A DNA stretch of 64,000 bases. It comes from Bacillus sp. UNC438CL73TsuS30 (GTDB taxonomy: Bacteria > Bacillota > Bacilli > Bacillales > Cytobacillaceae). How positions within the stretch are numbered: position 1 is the stretch's first letter; the number at the start of each line of letters is the position of its first letter. The notes under the pieces were generated by a model that was given only the letters and a program-made list of their open reading frames with translations, had not been told where the DNA came from and ran no database searches. Positions 25,430-35,164 of this stretch are shown piece after piece. The position numbers and the translations under genes were made by a program. The stretch covers positions 17,991 through 81,990 of the forward strand of contig NZ_AXVA01000026.1 in the NCBI RefSeq assembly GCF_000482325.1, written 5' to 3'.

Positions 25430-26737
25430 ATGTTAAACCCGTTAGCTAAAGAATTAAATCATACGATAGAAAAAAATGTTGCACATGTTTATCAAATGTT
25501 ATCTTCGCTTGGGAAGTCCCTGTATTTTCCAAGAGGAATTGTAAGTCAGAGTGGAGAGGCCCGTGAAAAGGCCCATACCTTTAATGCAACGATTGGGACT
25601 GCCACAAAAAAAGGAAGTCCCATGTACTTGGAGGCTTTACAAAGCAAACTAGCAGCGTTTGATCCAAAGGATTTATATCCTTATGCTCCTCCAACAGGAA
25701 AAATGGAGTTACGAACGATCTGGAAAGAAAAATTAATGAAGGAAAATCCCTCATTAGGCGAAAAGAAATTGGGTCTCCCTATTGTCACCAACGGTCTAAC
25801 GCATGGATTAAGCATTGTGGCTGACTTATTTGTGGAAAAGGGGGATCCAATCATTCTGCCCAATTTGTTTTGGGATAATTATCACTTAACGTTTGATGTA
25901 CGACACGGAAGCCAAACCATAACCTACCCTCTTTTTACAAGCACAGGTACGTTTCATGTAGAAGCGATGGAAGAAGCCATGATGCAATGCGGCAAGTCCA
26001 AGTTAATTTTAGTGATGAATTTCCCGAATAATCCAACAGGATACACTCCATATGAAGAAGAAGTGGCCAAGATTATTGAGGCGATTATAAGGGTAGCGAA
26101 TTCAGGTATTGATCTCGTTGTGGTAGCCGATGATGCGTACTTTGGACAGTTTTATGAGGATTCAATAAAAGAATCGATTTTTTCACGGTTAGTTGGTGTT
26201 CATCCACGTGTACTTCCAATCAAGGTAGATGGCGCAACGAAAGAAGAATACGCATGGGGGTTTCGGGTTGGATTTCTGACCTTTGGCATTCAGAATCCGG
26301 AAGTTTTAGAAGCTTTAGAGGAAAAGACTTTGGCTTCGATTCGAAGCACGATTTCCTGTTGTCCGCACCCTTCGCAAACCTTTATTTTAGATGTTCTTCA
26401 GCATCCAAATTTTGAGGTCCAACGAAAGGACCATTTTCAAGTAATGAAATCGCGTTGGCAAAGAATTAAAGAGATTGTAAGCAGTAAAAAGTATATGGAT
26501 GCATTTGAGGCCTATCCTTTTAATTCGGGTTATTTTGTCTGTCTCCGTATCAAGCAGGTGGATGCGGAGTCCCTTCGGAAATATTTAATTGATCAATATG
26601 GGGTAGGTACCATTTCGTTTGGACAGCAGAATCTCCGGATTGCTTTTTCAAGTGTTGAAGTAGAGGATTTACAACAACTTTTTGAATGTATTTATCAAGC
26701 CAGTAAGGAACTAGAGACGAATTTGGTCAAATTATAG
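25430..26737 (+). CDS. Class I/II aminotransferase (cysteine sulfinate candidate)
   Basis: A 435-residue PLP fold-type I protein. Motifs are YAPPTGKMELR, NGLTHGLSIVADLF, MNFPNNPTGYTP, VVADDAYFG and the PLP lysine in DGATKEEYAWGFRVGF, with the substrate arginine late in the chain. GAGGAGAG precedes ATG, 47 bases after the cysteine dioxygenase. Its place directly after that gene suggests it transaminates cysteine sulfinate, which behaves like aspartate in such enzymes. From sequence alone only aminotransferase can be claimed. Confidence 0.87.
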   Translation: MLNPLAKELNHTIEKNVAHVYQMLSSLGKSLYFPRGIVSQSGEAREKAHTFNATIGTATKKGSPMYLEALQSKLAAFDPKDLYPYAPPTGKMELRTIWKEKLMKENPSLGEKKLGLPIVTNGLTHGLSIVADLFVEKGDPIILPNLFWDNYHLTFDVRHGSQTITYPLFTSTGTFHVEAMEEAMMQCGKSKLILVMNFPNNPTGYTPYEEEVAKIIEAIIRVANSGIDLVVVADDAYFGQFYEDSIKESIFSRLVGVHPRVLPIKVDGATKEEYAWGFRVGFLTFGIQNPEVLEALEEKTLASIRSTISCCPHPSQTFILDVLQHPNFEVQRKDHFQVMKSRWQRIKEIVSSKKYMDAFEAYPFNSGYFVCLRIKQVDAESLRKYLIDQYGVGTISFGQQNLRIAFSSVEVEDLQQLFECIYQASKELETNLVKL

Positions 26738-26789
26738 ATAAGAGATTACTATTTACTAAGTTTATAGATCATAAGGAGAAGGTAGAAAT

Positions 26790-29700
26790 ATGACTCGAAA
26801 AATTAACAAAGTGTTAGTGGCAAACCGAGGGGAAATTGCGATTCGTATCTTTCGTGCGTGCACAGAGCTAAGTATCCGGACTGTAGCCATTTATTCCAAT
26901 GAAGATGCAGGATCTTTTCATCGCTATAAAGCGGATGAAGCGTATTTAATTGGAAAAGGGAAAAAGCCAATTGAAGCCTATTTAGACATTGAAGGAATCA
27001 TTGAACTGGCCAAAACACATGAAGTAGATGCCATTCACCCAGGGTATGGGTTTTTGTCGGAAAATATTCAATTCGCCAAACGTTGTGAAGAAGAGGGTAT
27101 CATCTTTATTGGTCCACAATCCAGACATCTTGATCAATTTGGTGATAAGGTGAAAGCTCGTTATCAAGCCCTCCAAGCTAATATTCCCGTGATCCCTGGG
27201 AGCGATGGTCCAATTTCAAGTCAGGATGAAGCAGAAACGTTCGGCCGAGACTTTGGTTATCCTCTTATGATTAAAGCCGCATTGGGTGGTGGCGGCCGTG
27301 GTATGCGTATTGTTCGAAGTGCGGATGAATTAAAAGAAGCTTATGAACGTGCTAAGTCTGAGGCAAAGACTGCGTTTGGGAATGATGAGGTTTATATCGA
27401 AAAATTTATTGAAAACCCTAAGCATATTGAAGTACAGATTTTGGGTGATCAAGACGGCAACATCGTTCATTTATATGAACGTGATTGTTCGATCCAGCGC
27501 CGACATCAAAAGGTAGTGGAAATCGCACCGAGTGTTACCTTATCGGAAAAATTGCGTAAACAAATTTGCGAGGCAGCTATTCGATTAATGGCAAACGTTG
27601 GCTATCAAAATGCCGGAACCGTAGAGTTCCTTGTGTCAGGAGAAGCGTTTTATTTCATTGAAGTGAATCCACGAGTTCAGGTGGAACATACGATTACTGA
27701 AATGATTACAGGAATTGATATTGTTCAGTCGCAAATTCTCATTGCAGATGGATATTCCTTACACAGTAAGGAAATGGGGATTCCTTTTCAGGATGACATA
27801 CAAATCAATGGATTTGCGATTCAATCACGGGTGACGACAGAAGATCCACTCAACCATTTTATGCCGGACACAGGGAAAATTATGGCGTTCCGTTCAGGTG
27901 GCGGGTTTGGTGTTCGTTTGGATGCTGGAAATGGGTTTCAAGGGGCGGTCATCACTCCTTATTATGATTCCTTGCTCGTAAAAGTAACAACATGGGCAGA
28001 TACGTTTGAGAAGGCGGCTTCTAAAATGCTGCGTAACCTTCGTGAATTTCGTATCCGTGGGATTAAAACGAACCTTCCTTATTTGGAGAATGTGGTCAAG
28101 CACGAAAAGTTTTTAAAGGGTGACTTTGACACGTCCTTTATTGATACGACACCAGAATTATTCCTATTCCCAAAAAGCAAGGACCGTGGGACAAAATTGC
28201 TGACGTATATCGGGAATGTCACAGTAAATGGGTTCCCTGGCATCGAGAAAAAGAAGAAGCCGGTATTTACAAAACCCTCCTTACCTAAGACCATCAACTC
28301 TGAACCGATTCGATTTGGTACGAAACAAATTTTGGATGCTAAGGGTGCTGATGGTGTCATCAAGTGGATTCAGGAACAAAAAGAAGTATTGTTAACCGAC
28401 ACGACCTTTCGTGATGCCCATCAATCTCTGCTGGCAACCAGGATACGGACCAATGATTTAGTGCGAATTGCAGAGCCAACGGCACGCTTAGCTCCTCACC
28501 TTTTTTCGGTAGAAATGTGGGGCGGTGCTACATTTGATGTATCGTATCGTTTTTTACATGAGGATCCATGGGACCGGTTATTCCAATTACGCAAGAAAAT
28601 GCCCAATCTATTATTCCAAATGCTTCTTCGTTCTTCCAATGCTGTTGGTTATAAAAACTATCCTGACAATGTCATTAAAAAATTCGTTGAAGAATCAGCA
28701 AATGCCGGAATTGACGTGTTCCGAATTTTTGATAGTTTAAATTGGGTGAAAGGCATGTCATTAGCGATTGATACTGTAAGAGAAAGCGGTAAAATTGCCG
28801 AGGCAGCCATGTGTTATACAGGAGACATTTTAGATTCGACGAGAAGAAAGTATGATTTGGATTATTATAAACAGCTTGCGAAAGAGTTAGAAAAATCGGG
28901 GGCCCATATTTTAGGGATTAAAGATATGGCTGGATTATTAAAGCCGCAAGCGGCTTATGAGTTAATCTCGTCCCTAAAGGAAACGGTAGACATTCCGATT
29001 CATCTGCACAGCCATGATACAAGCGGCAACGGAATTTATATGTATGCGAAGGCCATCGAGGCGGGTGTGGATATTATCGATACAGCCATTAGTTCGATGG
29101 CGGGTTTAACCTCGCAGCCAAGTGCGAATTCGTTATTTTATGCGTTAGAGGGTCAGGAAAGGAAACCAAATATCGATATTCAGAGTCTTGAGAAGCTCTC
29201 CTATTATTGGGAAGATGTTCGTAAGTATTATCAACCTTTTGAAAGTGGAATGATCGCACCGCATACAGAGGTATATGTTCACGAAATGCCCGGAGGTCAA
29301 TACAGCAACTTGCAGCAACAGGCCAAATCAGTGGGATTAGGGGATCGCTGGGATGAAGTAAAAGAGATGTATTCAAGGGTGAATCATTTATTTGGAGATC
29401 TCGTCAAAGTAACCCCTTCTTCCAAAGTCGTTGGTGATATGGCCCTATTTATGGTTCAAAACAATCTTACGGAGCAGGATGTTTACGAGCGCGGAGAAAC
29501 AATCGATTTCCCGGATTCGGTGATTGAACTATTTGAAGGATCTTTAGGTCAGCCTTATGAAGGTTTCCCAAAAGAACTTCAACGCATTGTTCTGAAAGGG
29601 AAAGAGCCGATTACGGTTCGTCCCGGAGAACGACTAGAAGAGGTTGACTTTGAACAAATAGAAAAAACGCTTTTTTCTTCGCTGAACCGTCCTGTTACCA

Positions 29701-30230
29701 GTCAAGAAGCGATTGCTTATGCCTTATATCCAAAAGTATTTATCGATTATCAGAAGACCGTTGAACAATTTGGGAATATTTCCGTTTTAGACACACCTAC
29801 TTTCTTATACGGAATGCGCCTTGGCGAAGAAATAGAAATTGAAATTGAAAAAGGGAAAACGTTGATTGTTAAGCTTGTCTCCATTGGTGAGGCTGGGCAG
29901 GATGGCATACGTACGGTGTATTTTGAGTTAAATGGTCAATCCCGTGAAGTCATGATTAAAGATGAGGGTATTAAGACCACTATCCTTTCTAGACAGAAAG
30001 CTGATTTAACGAATTTAAACCATCTGGGAGCTACTATGCCGGGTACGATTATCAAAGTATTGGTGCAAAAGGGAGAAACGGTCTCAAAAGGTGATCATCT
30101 CATCATTACCGAAGCGATGAAGATGGAGACCACCATTCAAGCACCATTCGACGGAATCATAAGAGATATTTATGTGAAAAGTGGGGAAGCCATTCAACAA
30201 GGGGATTTGCTTATTGAGGTAAGCCAATAA
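26790..30230 (+). CDS. pycA: Pyruvate carboxylase
   Basis: A 1146-residue biotin enzyme that carboxylates pyruvate to oxaloacetate. Domains in order are biotin carboxylase (VANRGEIAIRIFRACTE, HPGYGFLSEN, GGGGRGMRIV), carboxyltransferase from about residue 530 (DTTFRDAHQSLLATR, HSHDTSGN) and a C-terminal biotinyl domain with ITEAMKMETTI. Length matches the Bacillus enzyme. AAGGAGAAGG precedes ATG. It lies 52 bases after the aminotransferase, so the two may be cotranscribed and would channel pyruvate from cysteine. I cannot tell whether a second housekeeping pycA exists elsewhere. Confidence 0.95.
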   Translation: MTRKINKVLVANRGEIAIRIFRACTELSIRTVAIYSNEDAGSFHRYKADEAYLIGKGKKPIEAYLDIEGIIELAKTHEVDAIHPGYGFLSENIQFAKRCEEEGIIFIGPQSRHLDQFGDKVKARYQALQANIPVIPGSDGPISSQDEAETFGRDFGYPLMIKAALGGGGRGMRIVRSADELKEAYERAKSEAKTAFGNDEVYIEKFIENPKHIEVQILGDQDGNIVHLYERDCSIQRRHQKVVEIAPSVTLSEKLRKQICEAAIRLMANVGYQNAGTVEFLVSGEAFYFIEVNPRVQVEHTITEMITGIDIVQSQILIADGYSLHSKEMGIPFQDDIQINGFAIQSRVTTEDPLNHFMPDTGKIMAFRSGGGFGVRLDAGNGFQGAVITPYYDSLLVKVTTWADTFEKAASKMLRNLREFRIRGIKTNLPYLENVVKHEKFLKGDFDTSFIDTTPELFLFPKSKDRGTKLLTYIGNVTVNGFPGIEKKKKPVFTKPSLPKTINSEPIRFGTKQILDAKGADGVIKWIQEQKEVLLTDTTFRDAHQSLLATRIRTNDLVRIAEPTARLAPHLFSVEMWGGATFDVSYRFLHEDPWDRLFQLRKKMPNLLFQMLLRSSNAVGYKNYPDNVIKKFVEESANAGIDVFRIFDSLNWVKGMSLAIDTVRESGKIAEAAMCYTGDILDSTRRKYDLDYYKQLAKELEKSGAHILGIKDMAGLLKPQAAYELISSLKETVDIPIHLHSHDTSGNGIYMYAKAIEAGVDIIDTAISSMAGLTSQPSANSLFYALEGQERKPNIDIQSLEKLSYYWEDVRKYYQPFESGMIAPHTEVYVHEMPGGQYSNLQQQAKSVGLGDRWDEVKEMYSRVNHLFGDLVKVTPSSKVVGDMALFMVQNNLTEQDVYERGETIDFPDSVIELFEGSLGQPYEGFPKELQRIVLKGKEPITVRPGERLEEVDFEQIEKTLFSSLNRPVTSQEAIAYALYPKVFIDYQKTVEQFGNISVLDTPTFLYGMRLGEEIEIEIEKGKTLIVKLVSIGEAGQDGIRTVYFELNGQSREVMIKDEGIKTTILSRQKADLTNLNHLGATMPGTIIKVLVQKGETVSKGDHLIITEAMKMETTIQAPFDGIIRDIYVKSGEAIQQGDLLIEVSQ

Positions 30231-30253
30231 ATCCTTTCCAGAAAGCATAAATC

Positions 30254-30283
30254 GCCCATAGGGACGGTCAGCCGTCCCTGTGG
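30254..30283. repeat. GGGACGG-type hairpin repeat, copy 4 (minimal)
   Basis: GGGACGGTCAGCCGTCCC is a tight 8-bp hairpin between the convergent pycA and small minus-strand gene, and keeps the family flanks CCATAGGGACGG and CCGTCCCTGTGG. Confidence 0.7.
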
Positions 30284-30285
30284 CA

Positions 30286-30441
30286 TTAGAGTTTTGCATT
30301 CTTTAGCGTTTTTAGTTCCTTTAACCTTTCTTGGATGAACTCAATTTGATCTTCGGTAATTATAAAATCGGTAAGACGGTCCTCAAAATGCGCAATTCGT
30401 TCATCTAACTCCTCTATTGTAATGCTATCAGGATTCCTCAT
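30286..30441 (-). CDS. Small hypothetical protein, 51 aa
   Basis: This ORF starts with ATG at 30441, preceded by ATAAGGAGTGG at a good distance. The product is acidic and helical: MRNPDSITIEELDERIAHF, then EDRLTDFIITEDQIEFIQER. It is probably a short coiled coil. No family is recognised. Confidence 0.55.
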   Translation of the reverse strand: MRNPDSITIEELDERIAHFEDRLTDFIITEDQIEFIQERLKELKTLKNAKL

Positions 30442-30568
30442 AAACCTACCACTCCTTATATTTTCATGAAAAATATGGTCATTTTATTAATCATTTTTCG
30501 ACCGCGAATAAACTATTTAAATAGTACTATAAATTTCATATATAAAAAATTGATAAAATTCCAAAAAA

Positions 30569-30595
30569 TTCGACATTACCGCTAATCGTGTCGAA
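30569..30595. promoter_or_regulatory. Inverted repeat upstream of the patatin gene
   Basis: TTCGACA / TGTCGAA with a 13-base spacer lies 140-165 bases before the patatin start, in an AT-rich intergenic region (30442-30733). It could be an operator. Nothing else is seen in this gap. Confidence 0.35.
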
Positions 30596-30733
30596 AACTA
30601 AAATGATAAAATATAGGTGTTTACGGATGTTATCACTTACAATTAAAGGTAAATGAACAAGAGCCTAGATACATATATGTACCTAAAAGCTGTAAGTATG
30701 AAGAAAATCCCATTATTTTAAGGAGAAGAAAAT

Positions 30734-31822
30734 ATGGAAAAAAAGAAGATTCTCTTAGCCTTACAGGGCGGAGGGGCGCATGGAGCGTTTACTTGGGGAG
30801 TACTCGATCGATTGCTTGAAGAAGAAAACTTAGAAATTGCGGCTGTATCTGGGACGAGTGCGGGGGCGGTTAACGCAACCGTATTGGCCTATGGATTGAC
30901 GATTGGAAACAGGCAAACAGCGCGCGAGATGCTTAACTTATTTTGGCGTAAAAACGCAGAAGCAGGAATGTTTTCTCCGATTCAACCGACATGGTTCGAT
31001 CGGATGGTGAGTCCTGGAAATATGGATTTCAATCCGCTCTATCAAACATGGGGAATCATTACTTCGTTCCTCTCCCCTTATCAGCTCAATCCATTCGATT
31101 TTAACCCGCTTAAGAATACACTGAATGAAATGATTGATTTTGAGAAGGTCCGTAACAATCAGAAAATAAAGCTTTTCTTATCTGCTACGAATGTGAGGAC
31201 CTCACAAGTTAAAGTGTTTGATACCGATGAAATTACCGTCGATACCGTCCTAGCCTCAGCGTGCTTGCCGCAAGTCTTTAAAGCGGTTGAAATCGACGGA
31301 GAGCATTATTGGGACGGTGGTTATGTAGGGAATCCTGCTCTTTACCCTCTGTTATGGGACCATGATTGTAATGATTTAATGGTTGTTCAAATTAACCCGA
31401 CCAATTTCCCCAAGCTGCCAACAACGGCTCATGATATTGTTGACCGTGCAACCGACATCGGTTTTAATGCTAGTTTAATGCGTGAAATACGTTTCATCAA
31501 TGGGTTAAATCGACTTGTTGATCATGGATTTGATTACGATGGTGAATTGGAGAAAGTATATATTCATTTTATTAATACAGGTGAAGGGTTGAACCATTTA
31601 AATGGTTCAAGCAAATTGAATGTTTCGTGGGATTATCTCACTTACTTGCGTGATTTCGGCCGAAAAAATGCGGATTCATGGATCAAGGAAAATTACGATA
31701 AGATTGGCGTCGAGTCAACATTTGATGTTGAAAAGTTTTTTGGTTCGGACTCCCCTGAGGCCCAAACTTTCATCCTTCCCGGCAGGAAAAAAGCCCGACC
31801 GTTTGATTGCTTTTTCCAATAA
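30734..31822 (+). CDS. Patatin-like phospholipase
   Basis: A 362-residue acyl hydrolase with AAGGAGAAG before ATG. It has the oxyanion loop LQGGGAHGAF, the nucleophile serine in GTSAGAVNA (about residue 44) and the catalytic aspartate in DGGYVGNP. These give the Ser-Asp dyad of patatins. There is no signal peptide or membrane segment, so it acts in the cytosol, on lipid or possibly on stored polyester. It is longer than many bacterial patatins (about 300). Monocistronic, followed by a hairpin repeat. Confidence 0.92.
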   Translation: MEKKKILLALQGGGAHGAFTWGVLDRLLEEENLEIAAVSGTSAGAVNATVLAYGLTIGNRQTAREMLNLFWRKNAEAGMFSPIQPTWFDRMVSPGNMDFNPLYQTWGIITSFLSPYQLNPFDFNPLKNTLNEMIDFEKVRNNQKIKLFLSATNVRTSQVKVFDTDEITVDTVLASACLPQVFKAVEIDGEHYWDGGYVGNPALYPLLWDHDCNDLMVVQINPTNFPKLPTTAHDIVDRATDIGFNASLMREIRFINGLNRLVDHGFDYDGELEKVYIHFINTGEGLNHLNGSSKLNVSWDYLTYLRDFGRKNADSWIKENYDKIGVESTFDVEKFFGSDSPEAQTFILPGRKKARPFDCFFQ

Positions 31823-31824
31823 GT

Positions 31825-31879
31825 GGACCATTGGGACGGTTCTGATGGCATTTTTGAACCAAGAGAACCATCCCTGTGG
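31825..31879. repeat. GGGACGGTTCT-type hairpin repeat, copy 5
   Basis: GGACCATTGGGACGGTTCT and AGAGAACCATCCCTGTGG flank a 14-base loop between two convergent genes (patatin and sensor kinase). It can serve as a bidirectional terminator. Confidence 0.75.
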
Positions 31880-31881
31880 CT

Positions 31882-34800
31882 TTAACCTAAAGAAAGCGGC
31901 ACCCTAATATTTACAGTCGTGCCCAGATTTTCGATACTTTCAAAGGTCATCGTTCCTTTATGCTGTCTGATAATCCTCATACATAGCATTAAACCTAATC
32001 CCGTTCCTTTTTCTTTGTTACTATAGAAGGGTTCGCCTAATCTCTTGATCCGTTCTTCGCTGATTCCCACTCCGTTATCACGAACCTGAATCAGAAGATT
32101 TTCTCCGTTCTCGAGCCGAACGGTGATGGTGATCATCCCTCTTCTGTTGCAATCTAAAGCTTCAATACTATTTTTACAAAGATTAAGTAAGACTTGTTTG
32201 ATTTGATTGGCATCACACATGATGGAAGGGAGTTCCGGTACCATTTCGGTGAAAAATTGGATCCCTTTCAGATGGAATTCCGATTCTAGTAAGGTTTCTA
32301 CTTCTTTTATCAAGGTAGAGATATTTACTTGTTTAAGCTGAATTTCCTGCGGTTTGGCAAGGGAAAGAAATTCCTTGATTATATCCTCGATTCGATTAAA
32401 TTCTGAAAGAATCACGTTATAGTATTCTTCCTTTAATGGCCCCTGTTGGAATAGTTGAATAAACCCTTTTATCGAGGTAAGCGGATTTCTTATTTCGTGT
32501 GCGACTCCCGCAGCTAACTCCCCAACTAAAGATAACTTCTCTGAATTCCATAGGAGTTCTTCTGCTTTTCTTTTCTCTGTAATATCTTTTCCGACGACCA
32601 TGATATGCTCGACGTTACCATTCTCAACCATTACGGGGGTTCCTGTTAATTCAAATAATCTCCATTCGCCATTGGCATGTAAAAGCCTAGCCTCCGTCTT
32701 GGAAATGGATTGGGTCTTGATCACTTCATCAAATTGCCTTTGGATCATGGGAGAATCTTCGCGATGAACCAGTTGAAGGGTATTGTTCCCTTCAAAAAAC
32801 TCCGGAGAATACCCTAATACAGTTGCATGAGAGGGTGATGCATAGATCCCGTTTCCGTTCAGATCAAATAAAATAAGTAAATCCGACATGTTTTCGGCAA
32901 TCAACCGATAGTTCTTTTCACTTTCCAGCAGTGCTCTTTCTGTATTCTTTCGATCCGTAATATCGATACAGGAAGCAATTACTTCCATCACTTCTCCGCC
33001 GCGTTTAATCGGGCTTAACACAGCAAGATAGGAAACGCCATTTACCTCTGTTTCATAGGTAACGCGTTCTTCTCCATTCCAGGCCCGCTCATAATACATT
33101 TCCTTTTCTTTCGCAATCTCTTCCGGAAAAAACTCGATTAATTGTTTCCCTACGACATGGTTAGGAATAAGGCCTAAACGATACAATAATTCACCGTCAC
33201 ATAAGGTGTGAATAAATTGGCCGTTTATTTTTTTATATTTAAAAATCATTCCTTGTTGTAAACGGATCGTTTCATTTAATTCTTTTTTGGCTTGACGCAC
33301 TAATTCTTCGGACCACTTCCGTTCATTGATATCTTGAGAAATTCCGCAATCTTTCACTACTTTTTCAAGTTCAGTAAGGGAACCCTCTAATTCCTGTGCG
33401 GATAATGGTTTCGTAAAGAGGAACCCTTGTCCTTCATCACAGAGATGCTGCTGTAAAAAGATTAGTTGTTCTTTTGTTTCAATTCCTTCCGCGACCACAC
33501 TTAAATTTAAGTTATGCGCCATGGAAATGATGGTTTTTACAATCGTTTCGTCATTCGGGTTGTTTTGCAGACTACGAACAAACGATTGATCAATCTTTAA
33601 GGTATTCACCGGAAACTTTTGCAAATAATTCAATGAACTAAAGCCAGTTCCAAAGTCATCAATACTAATATGGACCCCAAGCTTCTTTAGTTTGTGTAAG
33701 GTGTTAATCGTACGTTCGATATTCGCCGTCATGCTCTCGGTAATTTCTAACTCTAAATATTTTGGCTCCAGCTTCGTTTCGAGTAGAATCTTCGCAACGG
33801 TTTCTTCTAAATTGGACTGGGTAAACTGCTTTGCTGATAGATTAACAGATACCGTTGTTACGAATCCTGTTTGCTGCCATTCTTTATTTTGTTTACATGC
33901 GGTATAGAGTGCCCACTCGCCAATCGGAATAATTAACCCCGTTTCTTCAGCAACCGGAATAAAGGTATTCGGCGCGACCATCCCAAGTTCTGGATGGTTC
34001 CAACGGATTAATGCCTCAACCCCAACGATTTTCCCTGTTTTTAAACTGATCTTCGGTTGATAGTAAAGGAGTAACTCCTCCTGTTGGATTGCTTTATGCA
34101 GGTACATTTCTAATTTCAACGGATTTATATCCGTTTCGCGGTTATTCAGGGAATAAAATTTAAAATTATTTTTTCCATCCTTTTTGGCTTGGTACATCGC
34201 AAAATCAGCATGGTTGATTAGGCTTTCCACTGTCTCGCCATCTTCTGGGAATAAGCTGATTCCGATGCTGGGACTCGTAAAAATATCGTAATTTTGAATT
34301 TTAAAGGGCGAAGCTAGAGCATCTAGTATTCTTCTACTAACTTTTGCTGCCACTTCTCGATCCGCGTTATATAAAAGGACAATAAATTCATCGCCGCCCT
34401 GTCTAAAAACGATATCCTTATCCTTTACTGTTGACTTTACACGCGCAGCTACTGCTTTTAATAATTGGTCCCCTGTATGATGACCAAGGGTATCATTGAT
34501 CATTTTGAATCGATCTAGGTCCATAAATAATACAGCAATATTTTGTTTCTTTTCTGCGGCTAGGTTCAAATCATTTGGAAGCGTTGAGTTTAACTTATTT
34601 CGATTTGGCAGGCCTGTTAAGTAATCATGAAAGGCCATATGTTTATAGTTTTTTTCTATTTGTACTTGATTGGTAATATCCTGTGAGATTCCAAAAATAC
34701 CATTGATTTGTCCCTCTACGATAATGGGGACGAAGGTAACTTGTAAATGAATCTTTGATCCGTTCTTATGAAGGATCGTCGTACGAAAGTTTTGTGGTTC

Positions 34801-35046
34801 TCCTTTTATACATTGGTCAAAGTGGTGCAGAGCTTGTTCGCGTTGTTCCAAAATGATCAGGTCTCTTATTTTCATCGGCCGTAATAGTTCTTCTTTCCGA
34901 AACCCTATAAGTTTTTCACAAACAGAATTGAAGTGGGAGAAGGTTCCATCTAAATCAAGGGAGAAGACCATGCTGGTATTATGTTGAAAAAGCGATTGGT
35001 AATGTTGATTGTAAAGTTCTAATTGTTCAATCATGTCTTTGGCCAT
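31882..35046 (-). CDS. PAS-GGDEF-EAL-PAS-PAS-histidine kinase fusion protein
   Basis: A 1054-residue soluble signalling protein. Domains, with approximate residues: PAS 10-130; GGDEF 137-300 with intact RQGGDEF; EAL 310-560 with VEALIRW, ELEITES, IDDFGTGFSSL and AEGIET all present; PAS 590-700; PAS 715-825; HisKA with the phospho-acceptor H in VAHEIRNPLTS (851); HATPase 940-1054 with DNGVGI and GTGLGL. Both c-di-GMP synthesis and breakdown signatures look intact. The kinase part resembles sporulation sensor kinases. No response regulator lies nearby. ATG 35046 is preferred over GTG 35049 for its distance from TAGGAG. The joining of c-di-GMP turnover to a kinase in one chain is unusual. Confidence 0.92.
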   Translation of the reverse strand: MAKDMIEQLELYNQHYQSLFQHNTSMVFSLDLDGTFSHFNSVCEKLIGFRKEELLRPMKIRDLIILEQREQALHHFDQCIKGEPQNFRTTILHKNGSKIHLQVTFVPIIVEGQINGIFGISQDITNQVQIEKNYKHMAFHDYLTGLPNRNKLNSTLPNDLNLAAEKKQNIAVLFMDLDRFKMINDTLGHHTGDQLLKAVAARVKSTVKDKDIVFRQGGDEFIVLLYNADREVAAKVSRRILDALASPFKIQNYDIFTSPSIGISLFPEDGETVESLINHADFAMYQAKKDGKNNFKFYSLNNRETDINPLKLEMYLHKAIQQEELLLYYQPKISLKTGKIVGVEALIRWNHPELGMVAPNTFIPVAEETGLIIPIGEWALYTACKQNKEWQQTGFVTTVSVNLSAKQFTQSNLEETVAKILLETKLEPKYLELEITESMTANIERTINTLHKLKKLGVHISIDDFGTGFSSLNYLQKFPVNTLKIDQSFVRSLQNNPNDETIVKTIISMAHNLNLSVVAEGIETKEQLIFLQQHLCDEGQGFLFTKPLSAQELEGSLTELEKVVKDCGISQDINERKWSEELVRQAKKELNETIRLQQGMIFKYKKINGQFIHTLCDGELLYRLGLIPNHVVGKQLIEFFPEEIAKEKEMYYERAWNGEERVTYETEVNGVSYLAVLSPIKRGGEVMEVIASCIDITDRKNTERALLESEKNYRLIAENMSDLLILFDLNGNGIYASPSHATVLGYSPEFFEGNNTLQLVHREDSPMIQRQFDEVIKTQSISKTEARLLHANGEWRLFELTGTPVMVENGNVEHIMVVGKDITEKRKAEELLWNSEKLSLVGELAAGVAHEIRNPLTSIKGFIQLFQQGPLKEEYYNVILSEFNRIEDIIKEFLSLAKPQEIQLKQVNISTLIKEVETLLESEFHLKGIQFFTEMVPELPSIMCDANQIKQVLLNLCKNSIEALDCNRRGMITITVRLENGENLLIQVRDNGVGISEERIKRLGEPFYSNKEKGTGLGLMLCMRIIRQHKGTMTFESIENLGTTVNIRVPLSLG

Positions 35047-35164
35047 CACATAAACTCCTAAACGTAATATTTGAAGATCTAAGTTTAGTGGGTTGAGATT
35101 CTATATTTAATAATTATAAACGTTTTTTCGAAAAATAGATTCTGGTTTCTGTTAAAAAATAGTA

